Positions 23,950 to 32,518 of a stretch of DNA of 64,000 nucleotides are shown here, piece after piece. The notes below the pieces were generated by a model that saw only the letters and a program-made list of their open reading frames with translations, made no database searches and had not been told where the DNA came from. This DNA is from SM23-32 sp964434535 (GTDB lineage: Bacteria; Planctomycetota; Brocadiia; SM23-32), in the NCBI GenBank assembly GCA_964434535.1, contig CAYSWA010000006.1:1-64000 (forward strand), written 5' to 3'. The translations under genes were made by a program, and so were the position numbers. Numbering within the stretch: the first letter of the stretch is position 1; each line of letters begins with the position of its first letter.

Positions 23950-25326
23950 ATGAGCGAGCCGAGCGCCGTCGAGCAAGAGCAGCAAGCCCCCGCGTCGCGG
24001 GAGGCCGCCACCGGGCCGCTGCTTCCCCGCTGGTTCACCATCCTGTTCTACGTCGTCTTCACCGTTTTCTGCATCTACAGCGTCATCCACATCTCTCGGT
24101 CCCTCACGACACAGCGCAGGCTCAGGGCCGCCACGGCCACCCTCAAGGGCCGGCTCGGCGCCGAGCCCCTCGCCCCGGAGACGCCGCAGGGCCGCGAGGC
24201 GCTCAAGATGCTCCGGCGCTACCCCCTGGAGTCGTTCCTGTTCCTGAACCAGGCCATCCTCCAGGACGAGGAGCGGGACGAGCGGATGGGCCGGGCCATG
24301 GCGCTGCGCAGGGCCGTGGACTGGGGCCGCATGTCGGCCCGGCGGGAGCTGATCGACAAGATCGGCGCCCACATGAGCGAGGCCGGCCAGATCGATCCCG
24401 ACTTCACCCTCTCTGCGCAGGAGCAGGCCACCCTGGAGGAGCTGATCGCCGAACGCGACGCCGACACGGGCATGACCTACGTGGAGGAGCGCATCACCGA
24501 CGTGCTGGCCTGGGTGGCCGAAGGCCATTCCGGCCAGCCGAAGGGGCCCGAGAAGCGGCGCATCGCGGCGCTCCAGAAGATGTATGACAAGAGGGTCTTC
24601 GTCCGCGAAGAGGCCAAGGCCCTGGAGAACCTCGCCATCGAATGGCAGGCCGACCCCGACCCGGTCCGCAGGGAGGCCGCCGCGAAGTTCCAGGTGATGC
24701 TGGAGGGCCGGCCCGCCGAGCTCTCGGCGGAGGGCGCCGCCCTCTGCGCGGCCGAGGCCGAGCGCGCGGAGCAACAGTTCCGGCAGGGCCTGATCTACGT
24801 TGCCCGGGCCAGCCGCCGGATGGCGGAGAAGATCGTCGAGGAGGGCGTCTTCCTCGACCACCCGCACATCTACCAGTACTGCAGCTTGCTGGCCCACCGG
24901 TTCCCCCAGGTGCGCCAGGAGGTGGCCGAGGGGGCCTGGCTGCTGAGGCACAACAAGTTCTGCGTGCGCTTCCTGTCCTACTTCGCCACCCGCACCACCA
25001 TCAACCCCTTCATGGCCGTCGAGACCGAGCGCCTCACCCGCGAGGAGCACCAGCGGATCATGCGCGAGGCGAACGACCGCGCCATGCGCGCCGCCGCCCG
25101 GCTGCTGGGGCGGATCGGAGTCGACTACATCGTCCACCGCGACGAGTACAATCTGGACGTGCCCGACCAGGACCAGTTCATCCGCAAGTTCATCGTCAGC
25201 GCCCTCACCGAGGTCCAGGACGAGCCCGTAATCGCCGAGCTGGTCGATGAGATCATGGGCGATATGCGCGCGGCCGACCTGGCCCGTCCCGGGGGGCCGC
25301 TGTTCTTCGGGCGGGCCAGCGGCTGA
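23950..25326 (+). CDS. Membrane-anchored helical protein of unknown function
   Basis: The product is 458 residues. One transmembrane helix (about residues 32-50, FTILFYVVFTVFCIYSVIHI) follows a short acidic N-terminus. The remainder is almost all alpha-helical and charged, with repeated short helices (ALKMLRRYPLESFLFLNQAIL, ALENLAIEWQADPDPVRREAAAKFQVML) that resemble HEAT or armadillo packing. No catalytic motif. As the third gene of the operon it may be a scaffold for the two membrane proteins before it. Start ATG has only a weak ribosome site. Confidence 0.7.
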   Translation: MSEPSAVEQEQQAPASREAATGPLLPRWFTILFYVVFTVFCIYSVIHISRSLTTQRRLRAATATLKGRLGAEPLAPETPQGREALKMLRRYPLESFLFLNQAILQDEERDERMGRAMALRRAVDWGRMSARRELIDKIGAHMSEAGQIDPDFTLSAQEQATLEELIAERDADTGMTYVEERITDVLAWVAEGHSGQPKGPEKRRIAALQKMYDKRVFVREEAKALENLAIEWQADPDPVRREAAAKFQVMLEGRPAELSAEGAALCAAEAERAEQQFRQGLIYVARASRRMAEKIVEEGVFLDHPHIYQYCSLLAHRFPQVRQEVAEGAWLLRHNKFCVRFLSYFATRTTINPFMAVETERLTREEHQRIMREANDRAMRAAARLLGRIGVDYIVHRDEYNLDVPDQDQFIRKFIVSALTEVQDEPVIAELVDEIMGDMRAADLARPGGPLFFGRASG

Positions 25327-25333
25327 GCGTTCC

Positions 25334-26758
25334 TCATCCGCCGCCTTCGTCCGGCTCCCCCTGCCCCTGGTGCGGGGCCCCGTCGTCGATCACGGCGTGT
25401 TCCCATCCCCCGCCGAGGAAAAGCGCCAGCGCGACCGATGCGGAGGCGATGTTGCCCGCGACCATGCCCAGGTAAGCCCCCAGGCTGCCGAGCCCGACAG
25501 CGACGGCAAGCAGGTAAGCGACCGGTATCCGCACCACCCAGACGCGGATGATCGCCACGATCATCGCCGGGCGCGTGTGGCCCGAGCCGTAGAAGGCCGA
25601 CATGAGCATCATCAGCACGCCGAAGAAATAGACCGAGGCCGGCACCACCGCGAAGAACCGCCCCGCCTCGCGGATCACGCCCGGATCGTCGATGAACAGC
25701 CGCGCCACCAGCCGGCCCTTCCACATCAGCAGCGCGATGGGCACGAACATCATGCGGGCGAAGACCGAGGCACTCAGGCGCACCGCCCGGCGGGCCAGCT
25801 TCACCTCGCCCGCGCCCAGCGCCTGGCCCACGATCGGCGCCGCCGCGCTCGCCATGGCGTGCATCGGCGCGTTGACGAAGTGCAGCACCCGGAACCCGAT
25901 GGTGAAGGCCCCCACGACAGTGGCGCCGAAGGGGTTGATGACCAGGGACTGGAAGACGACGAAGCCGAACGAGTTGGCGCTCATGCCCACGGCCGCCGGC
26001 GTGCCGATGCGCACCACGCGCCACAGCAGCCCCCGGTCGGGCCGGAAGTCCGCCGGGGCCACGCGCACCCCGCCCCTGCCCCGCAGAAGACAGGCCAGGC
26101 AGGCGGCGGCCCCGAACGACTGCGCGATGACGCTGGCCACTGCCGCCCCCATCACCCCCAGTTCCGGAAAGGGGCCCACGCCGAAGATCAGCAAGGGGTC
26201 GAGCGCCAGGTTCACCACGTTCGCGGCGCCCGTGATGACCACCACCGTGATCGTGTCGCCCACGGCGCGCAGCACCGACCCGTAGGCCATCGTGAAGGCG
26301 ATGAACGGCAGGCCGAGCAGGAAGACGCGCAGGTAGACCGTGGCCGGCGCCACCGCCTCGGCCGGGGCCTGCATCAGCCGCAGGATACGGGGCGCCAGGG
26401 CGAAGACGGGCAGGACCATGGCGCTGATCAGCACGCAGAGCAGCAGGATGGTCTGGGCGGCGGCCCGGTCGGCCTCGCGCTCGCGCCCGGCCCCCGTATA
26501 CTGGGCCACCAGGGCGGTGCCCCCGGTGCCGAAGCCCCATCCGATGGCGAATACCACGAAGAACAGCGGCCCGGACAGCCCGGGGGCGTTCAGGGCGATC
26601 TTGCCCACCTTGCCGAGCCAGAAGGCGTCCACCAGGTTGTAGATCGAGTGCAGCACCGCCCCGGCGGCGGCGGGCGCGGCGAGCCGGAACAGGTTCCAGC
26701 GCAGGGAACCGGACGTGAGGTCGTACTTGCGGCGCGGCTGGGGCGCGGGTCTGCTCAT
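25334..26758 (-). CDS. MATE family efflux transporter
   Basis: The product is 474 residues with 12 predicted membrane helices in two pseudo-symmetric halves. The first half has the typical FRLAAPAAAGAVLHSIYNLVDAFWLGKVG and GTGGTALVAQYTGAG; the second repeats RIGTPAAVGMSANSFGFVVFQSLV and GQALGAGEVKLARRAV. It exports drugs or metabolites using Na+ or H+. Monocistronic with a good promoter; its end is 7 bp from the convergent operon end. Confidence 0.92.
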   Translation of the reverse strand: MSRPAPQPRRKYDLTSGSLRWNLFRLAAPAAAGAVLHSIYNLVDAFWLGKVGKIALNAPGLSGPLFFVVFAIGWGFGTGGTALVAQYTGAGREREADRAAAQTILLLCVLISAMVLPVFALAPRILRLMQAPAEAVAPATVYLRVFLLGLPFIAFTMAYGSVLRAVGDTITVVVITGAANVVNLALDPLLIFGVGPFPELGVMGAAVASVIAQSFGAAACLACLLRGRGGVRVAPADFRPDRGLLWRVVRIGTPAAVGMSANSFGFVVFQSLVINPFGATVVGAFTIGFRVLHFVNAPMHAMASAAAPIVGQALGAGEVKLARRAVRLSASVFARMMFVPIALLMWKGRLVARLFIDDPGVIREAGRFFAVVPASVYFFGVLMMLMSAFYGSGHTRPAMIVAIIRVWVVRIPVAYLLAVAVGLGSLGAYLGMVAGNIASASVALALFLGGGWEHAVIDDGAPHQGQGEPDEGGG

Positions 26759-26869
26759 GGCGAAAGCGCCCAGTATGCCGCCCGGCCGGGCCCGCGTCCA
26801 GCGAGAAGGCCCCGCTCGGCCGGTTCACTCCTTCAAAGGGTGTCCTCCTGCCCCCGATGGCGGAGCGGC

Positions 26870-26898
26870 ACGATAGCCCCCGCGCGCCGGGCTGTCAA
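26870..26898 (-). promoter_or_regulatory. Promoter of the MATE gene
   Basis: Minus-strand TTGACA (26898-26893) and TATCGT (26875-26870), spacer 17 bp. The leader would be about 105 nt. Confidence 0.6.
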
Positions 26899-26934
26899 CG
26901 GCTGCCCCGTCGGGCGGCGAAAAAGGGGCGGCCT

Positions 26935-26963
26935 TTGACCCCTGCCGGCCGGGGCACTACAAT
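26935..26963 (+). promoter_or_regulatory. Promoter of the Gfo/Idh/MocA gene
   Basis: TTGACC (26935-26940) and TACAAT (26958-26963), spacer 17 bp, 31 bp before the GTG start. Confidence 0.7.
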
Positions 26964-26993
26964 CGCGCCCCTTGCGCTCGGAGGAGGCGGCTC

Positions 26994-28052
26994 GTGGAAG
27001 GCGGCAAGGTGCGGTTCGCAGTGATCGGCTGCGGCGTGATCGGCCCCGTGCACGCGGAGGCGGCGCAGAAGTGCGCCGACGCCCGGCTGGTCGCCGTCTG
27101 CGACGTGATCCCGCAGCGCGCCCGACGCTGCGGCGAACTGTTCGAGGCGACGCCCTACGCCGACTACCGCGACATGCTCGATGCCGAGGCGCTCGACGCC
27201 GTCAGCGTCTGCACGCCCCATTTCAACCACGCCGAGATCGCCGCCGAGTGCATGCGGCGGGCAGTGCACGTGCTCTGCGAGAAGCCCCTGGCCGTCAACC
27301 GCGAGCAGATGGACGAGATGATCGAGACGGCGCGACGGGAGGGGCGCATCCTGGCCGGCGTCTTCCAGCATCGCTTCGACCCGACCACGGCTACCATCAA
27401 GCGCGCGGTCGACGAGGGCCTCTTCGGGCGCGTTCTCAACGCGGGCGCCTCGATCCGCTGCCACAAAGACGCCGGCTACTACGGCAGCGCCGAGTGGCGC
27501 GGCACCTGGCGGGGCGAGGGCGGCGCCGTCCTGATCAACCAGGCCATCCACAGCATCGACGTGATGCAGTGGCTCGCCGGCCCCGTCCGGTCGGTACGCG
27601 GCCACTGGGCGAACCTGGGCGGCCTGATCGAGGCCGAGGACACGGCCGGCGCCGCCGTCCAGTTCGCCAGCGGCGCCGTCGGCACCATCGAGGCGACCAG
27701 CGCAAGCCACATGTCCTTCGAGGCCGGCGTGCATCTGTTCGCCACGCACGGCTCCTGCCGGCTGCGCACCGGGTGGCCCAACGAGCTGGTGCTGCTGGAG
27801 ACGGACGGGCAGGACCGCGCGGAGCGGCTGCGCCAGATGCTCGCCGAGTGCAAGGACGAGCAAGACGAGGAAGGCCGGCCGCCGGCCAAGGACTACTACG
27901 GCAACTCGCACGTGCGCCAGGTGGCCGACTTCATCGGGGCCGTGCGCGACGGGCGCGAGCCCTTCATCACCGGCGAGGACGCCCGCCACGCCGTGGATAT
28001 CGTCCTCGCCGTCTACGAATCCGCGCGCACGGGGCGCCCGGTCCGGCCCTGA
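26994..28052 (+). CDS. Gfo/Idh/MocA family oxidoreductase
   Basis: This 352-residue NAD(P)-dependent sugar or inositol dehydrogenase-like protein starts at GTG after GGAGGAGG. The Rossmann domain begins FAVIGCGVIGPVHAEAAQ and has the family motif CEKPLAVN (Lys in EKP near residue 98). The catalytic-like His/Asp lie in the segment LINQAIHSIDVMQWL. Cytoplasmic. Single gene; substrate not predictable. Confidence 0.92.
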   Translation: MEGGKVRFAVIGCGVIGPVHAEAAQKCADARLVAVCDVIPQRARRCGELFEATPYADYRDMLDAEALDAVSVCTPHFNHAEIAAECMRRAVHVLCEKPLAVNREQMDEMIETARREGRILAGVFQHRFDPTTATIKRAVDEGLFGRVLNAGASIRCHKDAGYYGSAEWRGTWRGEGGAVLINQAIHSIDVMQWLAGPVRSVRGHWANLGGLIEAEDTAGAAVQFASGAVGTIEATSASHMSFEAGVHLFATHGSCRLRTGWPNELVLLETDGQDRAERLRQMLAECKDEQDEEGRPPAKDYYGNSHVRQVADFIGAVRDGREPFITGEDARHAVDIVLAVYESARTGRPVRP

Positions 28053-28080
28053 GGGGGCAGAGAACAAGCTGCTGAAAGGG

Positions 28081-28109
28081 TTGACCCGGAGGACGGGCGC
28101 GCGTATGCT
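28081..28109 (+). promoter_or_regulatory. Promoter of the first TRL-like gene
   Basis: TTGACC (28081-28086) and TATGCT (28104-28109), spacer 17 bp; leader about 68 nt. Confidence 0.65.
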
Positions 28110-28183
28110 GGAGTTCGCTGGCCGGGCTCTGCGGGAGGAGGCCGGCCCCGTCCGGAGCTCTACACCAGCGTGGAGGGACTCAG

Positions 28184-28504
28184 ATGGCACGCAGGGTGGC
28201 ACTGCTGGCCGCATGGACGGTGGGGTTGACGGCCCTGCTGGGCTGTCACTGGCCGAAGCACGGGCCGGCGTGGGCGGGCGTGGTCATTGCAAAGGAGCCC
28301 GTGCAGGTGGTCGACACCTCCGTGGGCTTCAGCAAGGTGGGCGAAGCCCGCTGGCTGGGGATCGCCTTCGTGGCCCGGGGGGATGCTTCGATCAGTGCCG
28401 CCATGAAGGACGGCGACATCACGCGCATCCACCACATCGACCGCGAGCAGACGCACGTGCTCGGCGTCTACACCGAGGAGATCATCCGGGTCTACGGCGA
28501 GTAG
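28184..28504 (+). CDS. TRL-like family lipoprotein (copy 1)
   Basis: This 106-residue protein has a signal and lipobox (LLGC at 18-21). The mature part has the TRL-like pattern: KVGEARWLGIAFVARGDASISAAMKDGDITRIHHIDREQ then VLGVYTEEIIRVYGE. The family is of small lipoproteins of unknown function. A paralogue with the same ending lies convergently 86 bp away. Confidence 0.8.
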   Translation: MARRVALLAAWTVGLTALLGCHWPKHGPAWAGVVIAKEPVQVVDTSVGFSKVGEARWLGIAFVARGDASISAAMKDGDITRIHHIDREQTHVLGVYTEEIIRVYGE

Positions 28505-28527
28505 CTCGGCTCACGCGCCCAAGCCGA

Positions 28528-28565
28528 GCGCCCGTGGCCGGGCCGCAACGCCGGGCCACGGGCGC
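28528..28565. terminator. Shared hairpin between two convergent TRL-like genes
   Basis: A perfect 12-bp stem (GCGCCCGTGGCC at 28528-28539 with its complement at 28554-28565) and 14-base loop. No long T-run on either side, but the position between convergent stops fits a bidirectional terminator. Confidence 0.6.
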
Positions 28566-28590
28566 CTTGGCGTGCAGTCCTGAGCGACGC

Positions 28591-28938
28591 TCAGTCGCCG
28601 GTGACGATCGTCGTCCACTCGGCGTAGACGCCCAGGATGCTGAACAGCTTATGGTCGACCGTGTAGACGCGGTTGATGCCCCCGTCTTCCATGGCCGCTT
28701 CGATCCCCGCGTCGCCGACCGACACGAGCCCGAGAATAGTCTTGGCCATGGCCTCGCCGCGCTTCGGCCCCACCCCCTCGTTGACCACCGCCGTCCGGGC
28801 GTGCGGATAAGTCACCTCACTGAATAGCCAGCCCCCGGCCGGTGCCGGTCCCCAGGACGGCCCCGGGATAATGGGCAGCACGCACCCGACCATCGGCGCC
28901 AACGCCACCAGAGACAGCGCTACGGACAGCTTACGCAT
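28591..28938 (-). CDS. TRL-like family lipoprotein (copy 2)
   Basis: The product is 115 residues from MRKLSVALSL at 28938, with GGAAGGAG upstream. Signal peptide with lipobox MVGC. The mature part shares the family pattern of copy 1 (TILGLVSVGDAGIEAAMEDGGINRVYTVDHK then ILGVYAEWTTIVTGD) and has an extra Pro/Gly-rich insert after the lipid anchor. Its own promoter lies upstream. Probably an old duplication of copy 1, but the two are divergent. Confidence 0.8.
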   Translation of the reverse strand: MRKLSVALSLVALAPMVGCVLPIIPGPSWGPAPAGGWLFSEVTYPHARTAVVNEGVGPKRGEAMAKTILGLVSVGDAGIEAAMEDGGINRVYTVDHKLFSILGVYAEWTTIVTGD

Positions 28939-29021
28939 CGTCCCGCTCCTTCCCCCGAAAGGCAGGCGGACTTCGGAGCAAGTCCCCGTGACTGCCCCCG
29001 CCGCAGCCGCCACGCCTTTGG

Positions 29022-29050
29022 ATTCTACGCCGTTGCGCGCGCGGCGTCAA
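29022..29050 (-). promoter_or_regulatory. Promoter of TRL-like copy 2
   Basis: Minus-strand TTGACG (29050-29045) and TAGAAT (29027-29022), spacer 17 bp. Confidence 0.6.
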
Positions 29051-29106
29051 CCCCGTTTGCCTGTCGGCCAGGGGCCGAGCGGACCCTCCAGCCGCCGCTC
29101 TGGTTC

Positions 29107-29136
29107 TTGACTTAGGGTCGCGTGGTCGGCTATACG
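29107..29136 (+). promoter_or_regulatory. Promoter of the zinc-ribbon membrane protein gene
   Basis: TTGACT (29107-29112) and TATACG (29131-29136), spacer 18 bp, 55 bp before the ATG. Confidence 0.6.
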
Positions 29137-29190
29137 GGTAGGGAACGAGCAGGGTGTACGGATCCGGACCTGCCAAGCGGAGACGGGACG

Positions 29191-29982
29191 ATGGCCAGGC
29201 TGTTGCTGGTATGCCCCTATTGCCAGAAGAAGCTCGAGAGCTCCGACGAGAACATCGGGCGTGAGGGCCAGTGCCCCGCCTGCGAGAACCTGTTCCCCAT
29301 CACTGACCCCGAGCGGGCCCGGATGCTGGCGATGTCCGCCGGCGAGGGCTGGCTGGGCAAAGCGCGCGAGTTCGAGTACGGCGAGATGGTGGCGCTGCTC
29401 GCCGTGGCGGGCGTGGCGGTCGGGCTGGTGTTGCTCATCGCATCCGCCTGCATGCCCTGGGTCAAGCCGACGCGCTTCGGCGCCGAGTTCCTGCCGGCCC
29501 ACAGGATGGCCTTCCTGGCCGTCTCCAGTGCGTGCCTGGCGATGCTGGCGCTCTCGTTCCTGGGCCGCAAGAGCCTTGTGCCGGCCGTCTTCGCCTCGGG
29601 CATGTGGGGCCTGGTGGCGCTGATATGGCTCGGCGGCATCATTCAGACGATGAGCAGCCTGGTCGGCAAGGCCGAGGGGACCCCCGCCGAGGCCCGCGTG
29701 CTCGCGCAGGTCGGCAGCAGCAGTGGTTCCTTCTACCTGGCACTGATCGGCACCGTGTTCCTGATCGGAGCGGCCTGGTTTTTCTACTACACGTGCCGCG
29801 ACGGCAAGACGTTTAGCTGGATCGGCGCCTTTGTGGTCGGCTCGCAGGTGCTGGCGGCTGCTATCGGCCTGGTGGTGCTCCTTGCCTTCGTCAGGCCCCA
29901 GATCGAATCGCGCGCCAGGCAGGAGCTGTTCAGAGGCGAGATCCCGACCCGAGCCGGCGGCCAGCGTGGGATGCAGCGCTGA
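29191..29982 (+). CDS. Zinc-ribbon membrane protein of unknown function
   Basis: The product is 263 residues from MARLLLVCPYC at 29191 (GGAGACGG upstream). An N-terminal zinc ribbon (CPYC ... CPAC, about residues 8-31) is followed by about five membrane helices (VALLAVAGVAVGLVLLIAS, MAFLAVSSACLAMLALSF, LVPAVFASGMWGLVALIW, FYLALIGTVFLIGAAWFFYY, IGAFVVGSQVLAAAIGLVVL). The ribbon at a membrane protein's N-terminus is common in Planctomycetota. Function unknown. Confidence 0.75.
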   Translation: MARLLLVCPYCQKKLESSDENIGREGQCPACENLFPITDPERARMLAMSAGEGWLGKAREFEYGEMVALLAVAGVAVGLVLLIASACMPWVKPTRFGAEFLPAHRMAFLAVSSACLAMLALSFLGRKSLVPAVFASGMWGLVALIWLGGIIQTMSSLVGKAEGTPAEARVLAQVGSSSGSFYLALIGTVFLIGAAWFFYYTCRDGKTFSWIGAFVVGSQVLAAAIGLVVLLAFVRPQIESRARQELFRGEIPTRAGGQRGMQR

Positions 29983-30277
29983 GCCGACCGCCCTCACCTC
30001 CCGCCCCGACCCGCTGCTTCCTCCACGGCCTCGTAGAGGCGCTGCGGCAGCGGCCCGTGCAGCGCAAGCGGGCCCACCTATCTGCGCCTGCCCCTGTCGG
30101 CAGACATGGCCTTCCGGACCGCCCTTCGGCCACCGCCGGGCCTCTCGCGCGGTGATCCACGCACCAGGGATGCGTCGGGAAACCTGGGGAGCCAAAAAAC
30201 GGCTGGATTCTCCTTGACAGACTCCGGGGGGTACACCATGCTGGTAGCGTAGGAAAAGACGGTAAACACTTACGATC
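29983..30277. other. Intergenic stretch before the accessory region
   Basis: I see no convincing gene. A short minus-strand reading ending GPLPQRLYEAVEEAAGRGGR (stop near 29998) looks like the C-terminus of a protein but is cut off by a stop only 26 codons upstream, so it may be a gene remnant or chance. A TTGACA at 30214 lacks a good partner hexamer. Confidence 0.35.
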
Positions 30278-30306
30278 TTGCATCTGCCAGCACGTTCCCG
30301 TATACT
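30278..30306 (+). promoter_or_regulatory. Promoter of the accessory two-gene unit
   Basis: TTGCAT (30278-30283) and TATACT (30301-30306), spacer 17 bp, 42 bp before the ATG at 30349. Confidence 0.65.
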
Positions 30307-30348
30307 GATCGCCTACTCTGAGGCCCGTGACCTTTGAGGAGGTCTGCC

Positions 30349-30561
30349 ATGGAGCCTTCTTCTCGCGCGCCGAAGCCGTCGAAGATGGCTAAAGAAGTAG
30401 TACGTCGGTTTGCCACAGCGCAACGTGACATTCGTGTCAAGATGCGTGCGTGCGATGACGTGCCTCGCTTCATCAGGAACGTGGAGAACGCCCACAGGCA
30501 GACAGCCAGCAGCACGTTGCGTTTCGGCCCCGGTCCCTCCCAATCGCCGGGGGAAGCTTGA
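30349..30561 (+). CDS. Small basic protein upstream of the protease-like gene
   Basis: A 70-residue ORF starting MEPSSRAPKPSKMAKEV at 30349, 6 bases after GAGGAGG. The middle (MAKEVVRRFATAQRDIRVKM) is a basic helix; no Cys pair, signal or known domain. It ends 7-19 bp before the start of the protease-like gene, in a different frame, so the two form a unit and may be translationally linked. GC is lower than in most neighbours. Confidence 0.55.
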   Translation: MEPSSRAPKPSKMAKEVVRRFATAQRDIRVKMRACDDVPRFIRNVENAHRQTASSTLRFGPGPSQSPGEA

Positions 30562-30580
30562 CACGGGGGTGGGGGGTTCC

Positions 30581-32182
30581 GTGAATCGGCACCGCCTCGC
30601 GTCTGCTTCCAGCATCAGCCCTCCCGTCTGCACCGATGCGCCGTTCTCCAGTTTCGACTTCGTCGACAGTGCGTTCGGCGGGATGCCATCCATTCGCCGC
30701 ATCTTCTCGCAGGCACGCAGCTACGGCTGCCGGACATTGGTCGTCGAGGACATCCCGGCAACAGGCGTGTTGGAAGAAGACAACGGCGAGCTGTCGGCAC
30801 TGTTCCCCGGTTTCAGACTGACGGGCCTGAAGCGACTGAGCTTCTGGAAGACGCCACTGACCAGCGTCGACGATGTCTCCGAGGCTGATCCAGAGTCCCT
30901 GCTGGGGTTCGCGATTCTCAAGCGGGATTCTGTTCCGCCTCAGCACGACGGTTCGTGGTACGTTTTCGAGTCGGCCATCGTCAAGTACCCTCACAAACAT
31001 AACTGCGTACCGGGAGCAGCCGACTTCTCCGTTCGCGTTGGCGACAGTGACTTCACGGTTCCGGGGGTTCTCTACTGCCAGCAGAACGGCCTCAATAAGG
31101 CGTGCGCTCAGGTTGCACTGCGGTCCCTCCTGGCGACACGCAATCCTGGCCAGGATTTGTCTTATGGCCAAATCAACCAGTGGGCTGCCCAAGGTGCGCC
31201 TGGCTTCGAGCCCTGGCGAGGCCTGTCGGTCCCCGAGATCGGGCATGTGCTTTCGGCCAGCGGGGTCGGGTTCCTCGACATCGACTACCGAAGCAGGACG
31301 CCCGAAGAGCGCGAGCAACTGCCTCCCTATCAGAAGCTGGTGTACGCGGGCATCGAATCAGGCGGTGGCGCACTGCTTGGGTTCCGGCTCAGTGGTGAAG
31401 GCTTGACGGAGGAGGTGCGCCATATCATCCCGTTGTTCGGGCACACCTTTAACCAAGACGCGTGGGTGCCGCGCGCCGAGACAGCCTACTTCCACATTGG
31501 CGAGAACACACGATATCTGCCCAGCGAGTCCTGGGTTAGCAGCTTCATTGGGCACGATGACAACTTTGCATCGAACTTCTGCGTCCCCAGGCTCTACATC
31601 CCCCCAGGGCAAGCCGACTACGTGGCTGAGCTGTTCCCCAGCAAGTGTGCCTACAGCGGCACCCTGGCTGAGGCCGTAGCAGTAGACTACCTGTATTCAG
31701 TACTTCCGGAACTTGCGGGGTCCTCCCTTCCTTGGCTACGTCGTCTGGTGGCATACGTCCAGGGGCAAGAGATCGTTCTTCGCGCGATCTCTGTGACAGC
31801 GGATGAGTACGTCCGTCACTGGAAAGGACTGAGAGACTGGGACGGCCGAGCCGAGGACGAGGCGCTGTGTGATGCTCTGAAGCCTTACCTGCCCGCGCGA
31901 CTCTGGATGGTTGAGATATCAGTGCCTGAGCTTTTCCCGGCAAACCTCCACAAGGTGGGCGAGATCGTCCTCGACGCCGTTCAGGGCATGAGTCCTGAAC
32001 GCGACTTCCGGTTATTCCTATTCGCACGCGTACCTGGCCAGCTCCTTCTGCTGCCCGAACTATCCCCAGACGGAAGACCGGCCTTTGCATCCGTCCCCAG
32101 TAAGCTCCAATCGCACACGCCGCTCTATGGGGCCGACGACGGCCCCCCCCTTACTGGCGTTCGGCGTTCCGGGGCCGCATAA
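30581..32182 (+). CDS. Uncharacterised protein with a papain/C39-like candidate catalytic core
   Basis: About 533 residues from GTG 30581 (purine-rich GGGGGTGGGGGG before it; GTG 30569 is an alternative). The central region reads VPGVLYCQQNGLNKACAQVALRSLL, with Gln167-168 and Cys175 in the arrangement of papain-fold enzymes, then EVRHIIPLFGHTFNQDAWVP with His281 or His288 as the partner. No signal peptide or membrane helix. The N-terminal third and the C-terminal 200 residues match nothing I know. Codon use is clearly less GC-rich than in flanking genes, which suggests transfer. Confidence 0.7.
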   Translation: MNRHRLASASSISPPVCTDAPFSSFDFVDSAFGGMPSIRRIFSQARSYGCRTLVVEDIPATGVLEEDNGELSALFPGFRLTGLKRLSFWKTPLTSVDDVSEADPESLLGFAILKRDSVPPQHDGSWYVFESAIVKYPHKHNCVPGAADFSVRVGDSDFTVPGVLYCQQNGLNKACAQVALRSLLATRNPGQDLSYGQINQWAAQGAPGFEPWRGLSVPEIGHVLSASGVGFLDIDYRSRTPEEREQLPPYQKLVYAGIESGGGALLGFRLSGEGLTEEVRHIIPLFGHTFNQDAWVPRAETAYFHIGENTRYLPSESWVSSFIGHDDNFASNFCVPRLYIPPGQADYVAELFPSKCAYSGTLAEAVAVDYLYSVLPELAGSSLPWLRRLVAYVQGQEIVLRAISVTADEYVRHWKGLRDWDGRAEDEALCDALKPYLPARLWMVEISVPELFPANLHKVGEIVLDAVQGMSPERDFRLFLFARVPGQLLLLPELSPDGRPAFASVPSKLQSHTPLYGADDGPPLTGVRRSGAA

Positions 32183-32515
32183 CTATACGCGGCTCCGGCG
32201 CAAGCTGATGCGCCACCAGGAAAGGATCGATCGCAGCCACGCGCGGCCCCGGGGCAAGGGCAACCGGGAGGAGCTTCCGCCCGACGGCCGGCCGCACACC
32301 GACGCCGACTTCGGCAAGAAGACCTGCCCCCGGCCTTCGACGTTACGCAGCGCGGTGAAGGAAGGCCGGAACTCAGCGACCAGGCCGGTCCACAAATCGA
32401 CGATCTGCGCGGCGTTCATAAGAGCGCTCTTTCCTTTCCAGCGGGCGGAGCCAACCCCCGGTCCACAGCAGCCTAACAACACCGGAAACAGCCCCGAGAA
32501 CTTGCAAGCTACAGC
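32183..32515 (+). other. Stretch without a clear gene, possible gene remnant
   Basis: An open frame runs here (from 32085 through 32519) with a plausible middle (YTRLRRKLMRHQERIDRSHARPRGKGNREEL broken across the stretch), but it overlaps the preceding gene by 100 bp, lacks a ribosome site and ends at the MITE. It may be the 3' part of a decayed gene cut by the element. No function can be named. Confidence 0.3.
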
Positions 32516-32518
32516 TTA

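Noticed and set aside
19030..25137. A very long minus-strand open frame (over 2000 codons) opposite the M28/FtsX and OPT-like genes
   Set aside because: It is a shadow of GC-rich coding DNA: His/Gln/Gly/Asp-rich composition without any domain, while the plus-strand frames have signal peptide, membrane helices and ribosome sites.
26895..28214. A minus-strand open frame opposite the Gfo/Idh/MocA gene
   Set aside because: No conserved motif; the plus strand has a classic Rossmann and EKP motif and a good start.
30214..30242. Promoter from TTGACA at 30214
   Set aside because: No acceptable -10 hexamer at 16-19 bp; TTGCAT/TATACT 64 bp downstream is better.
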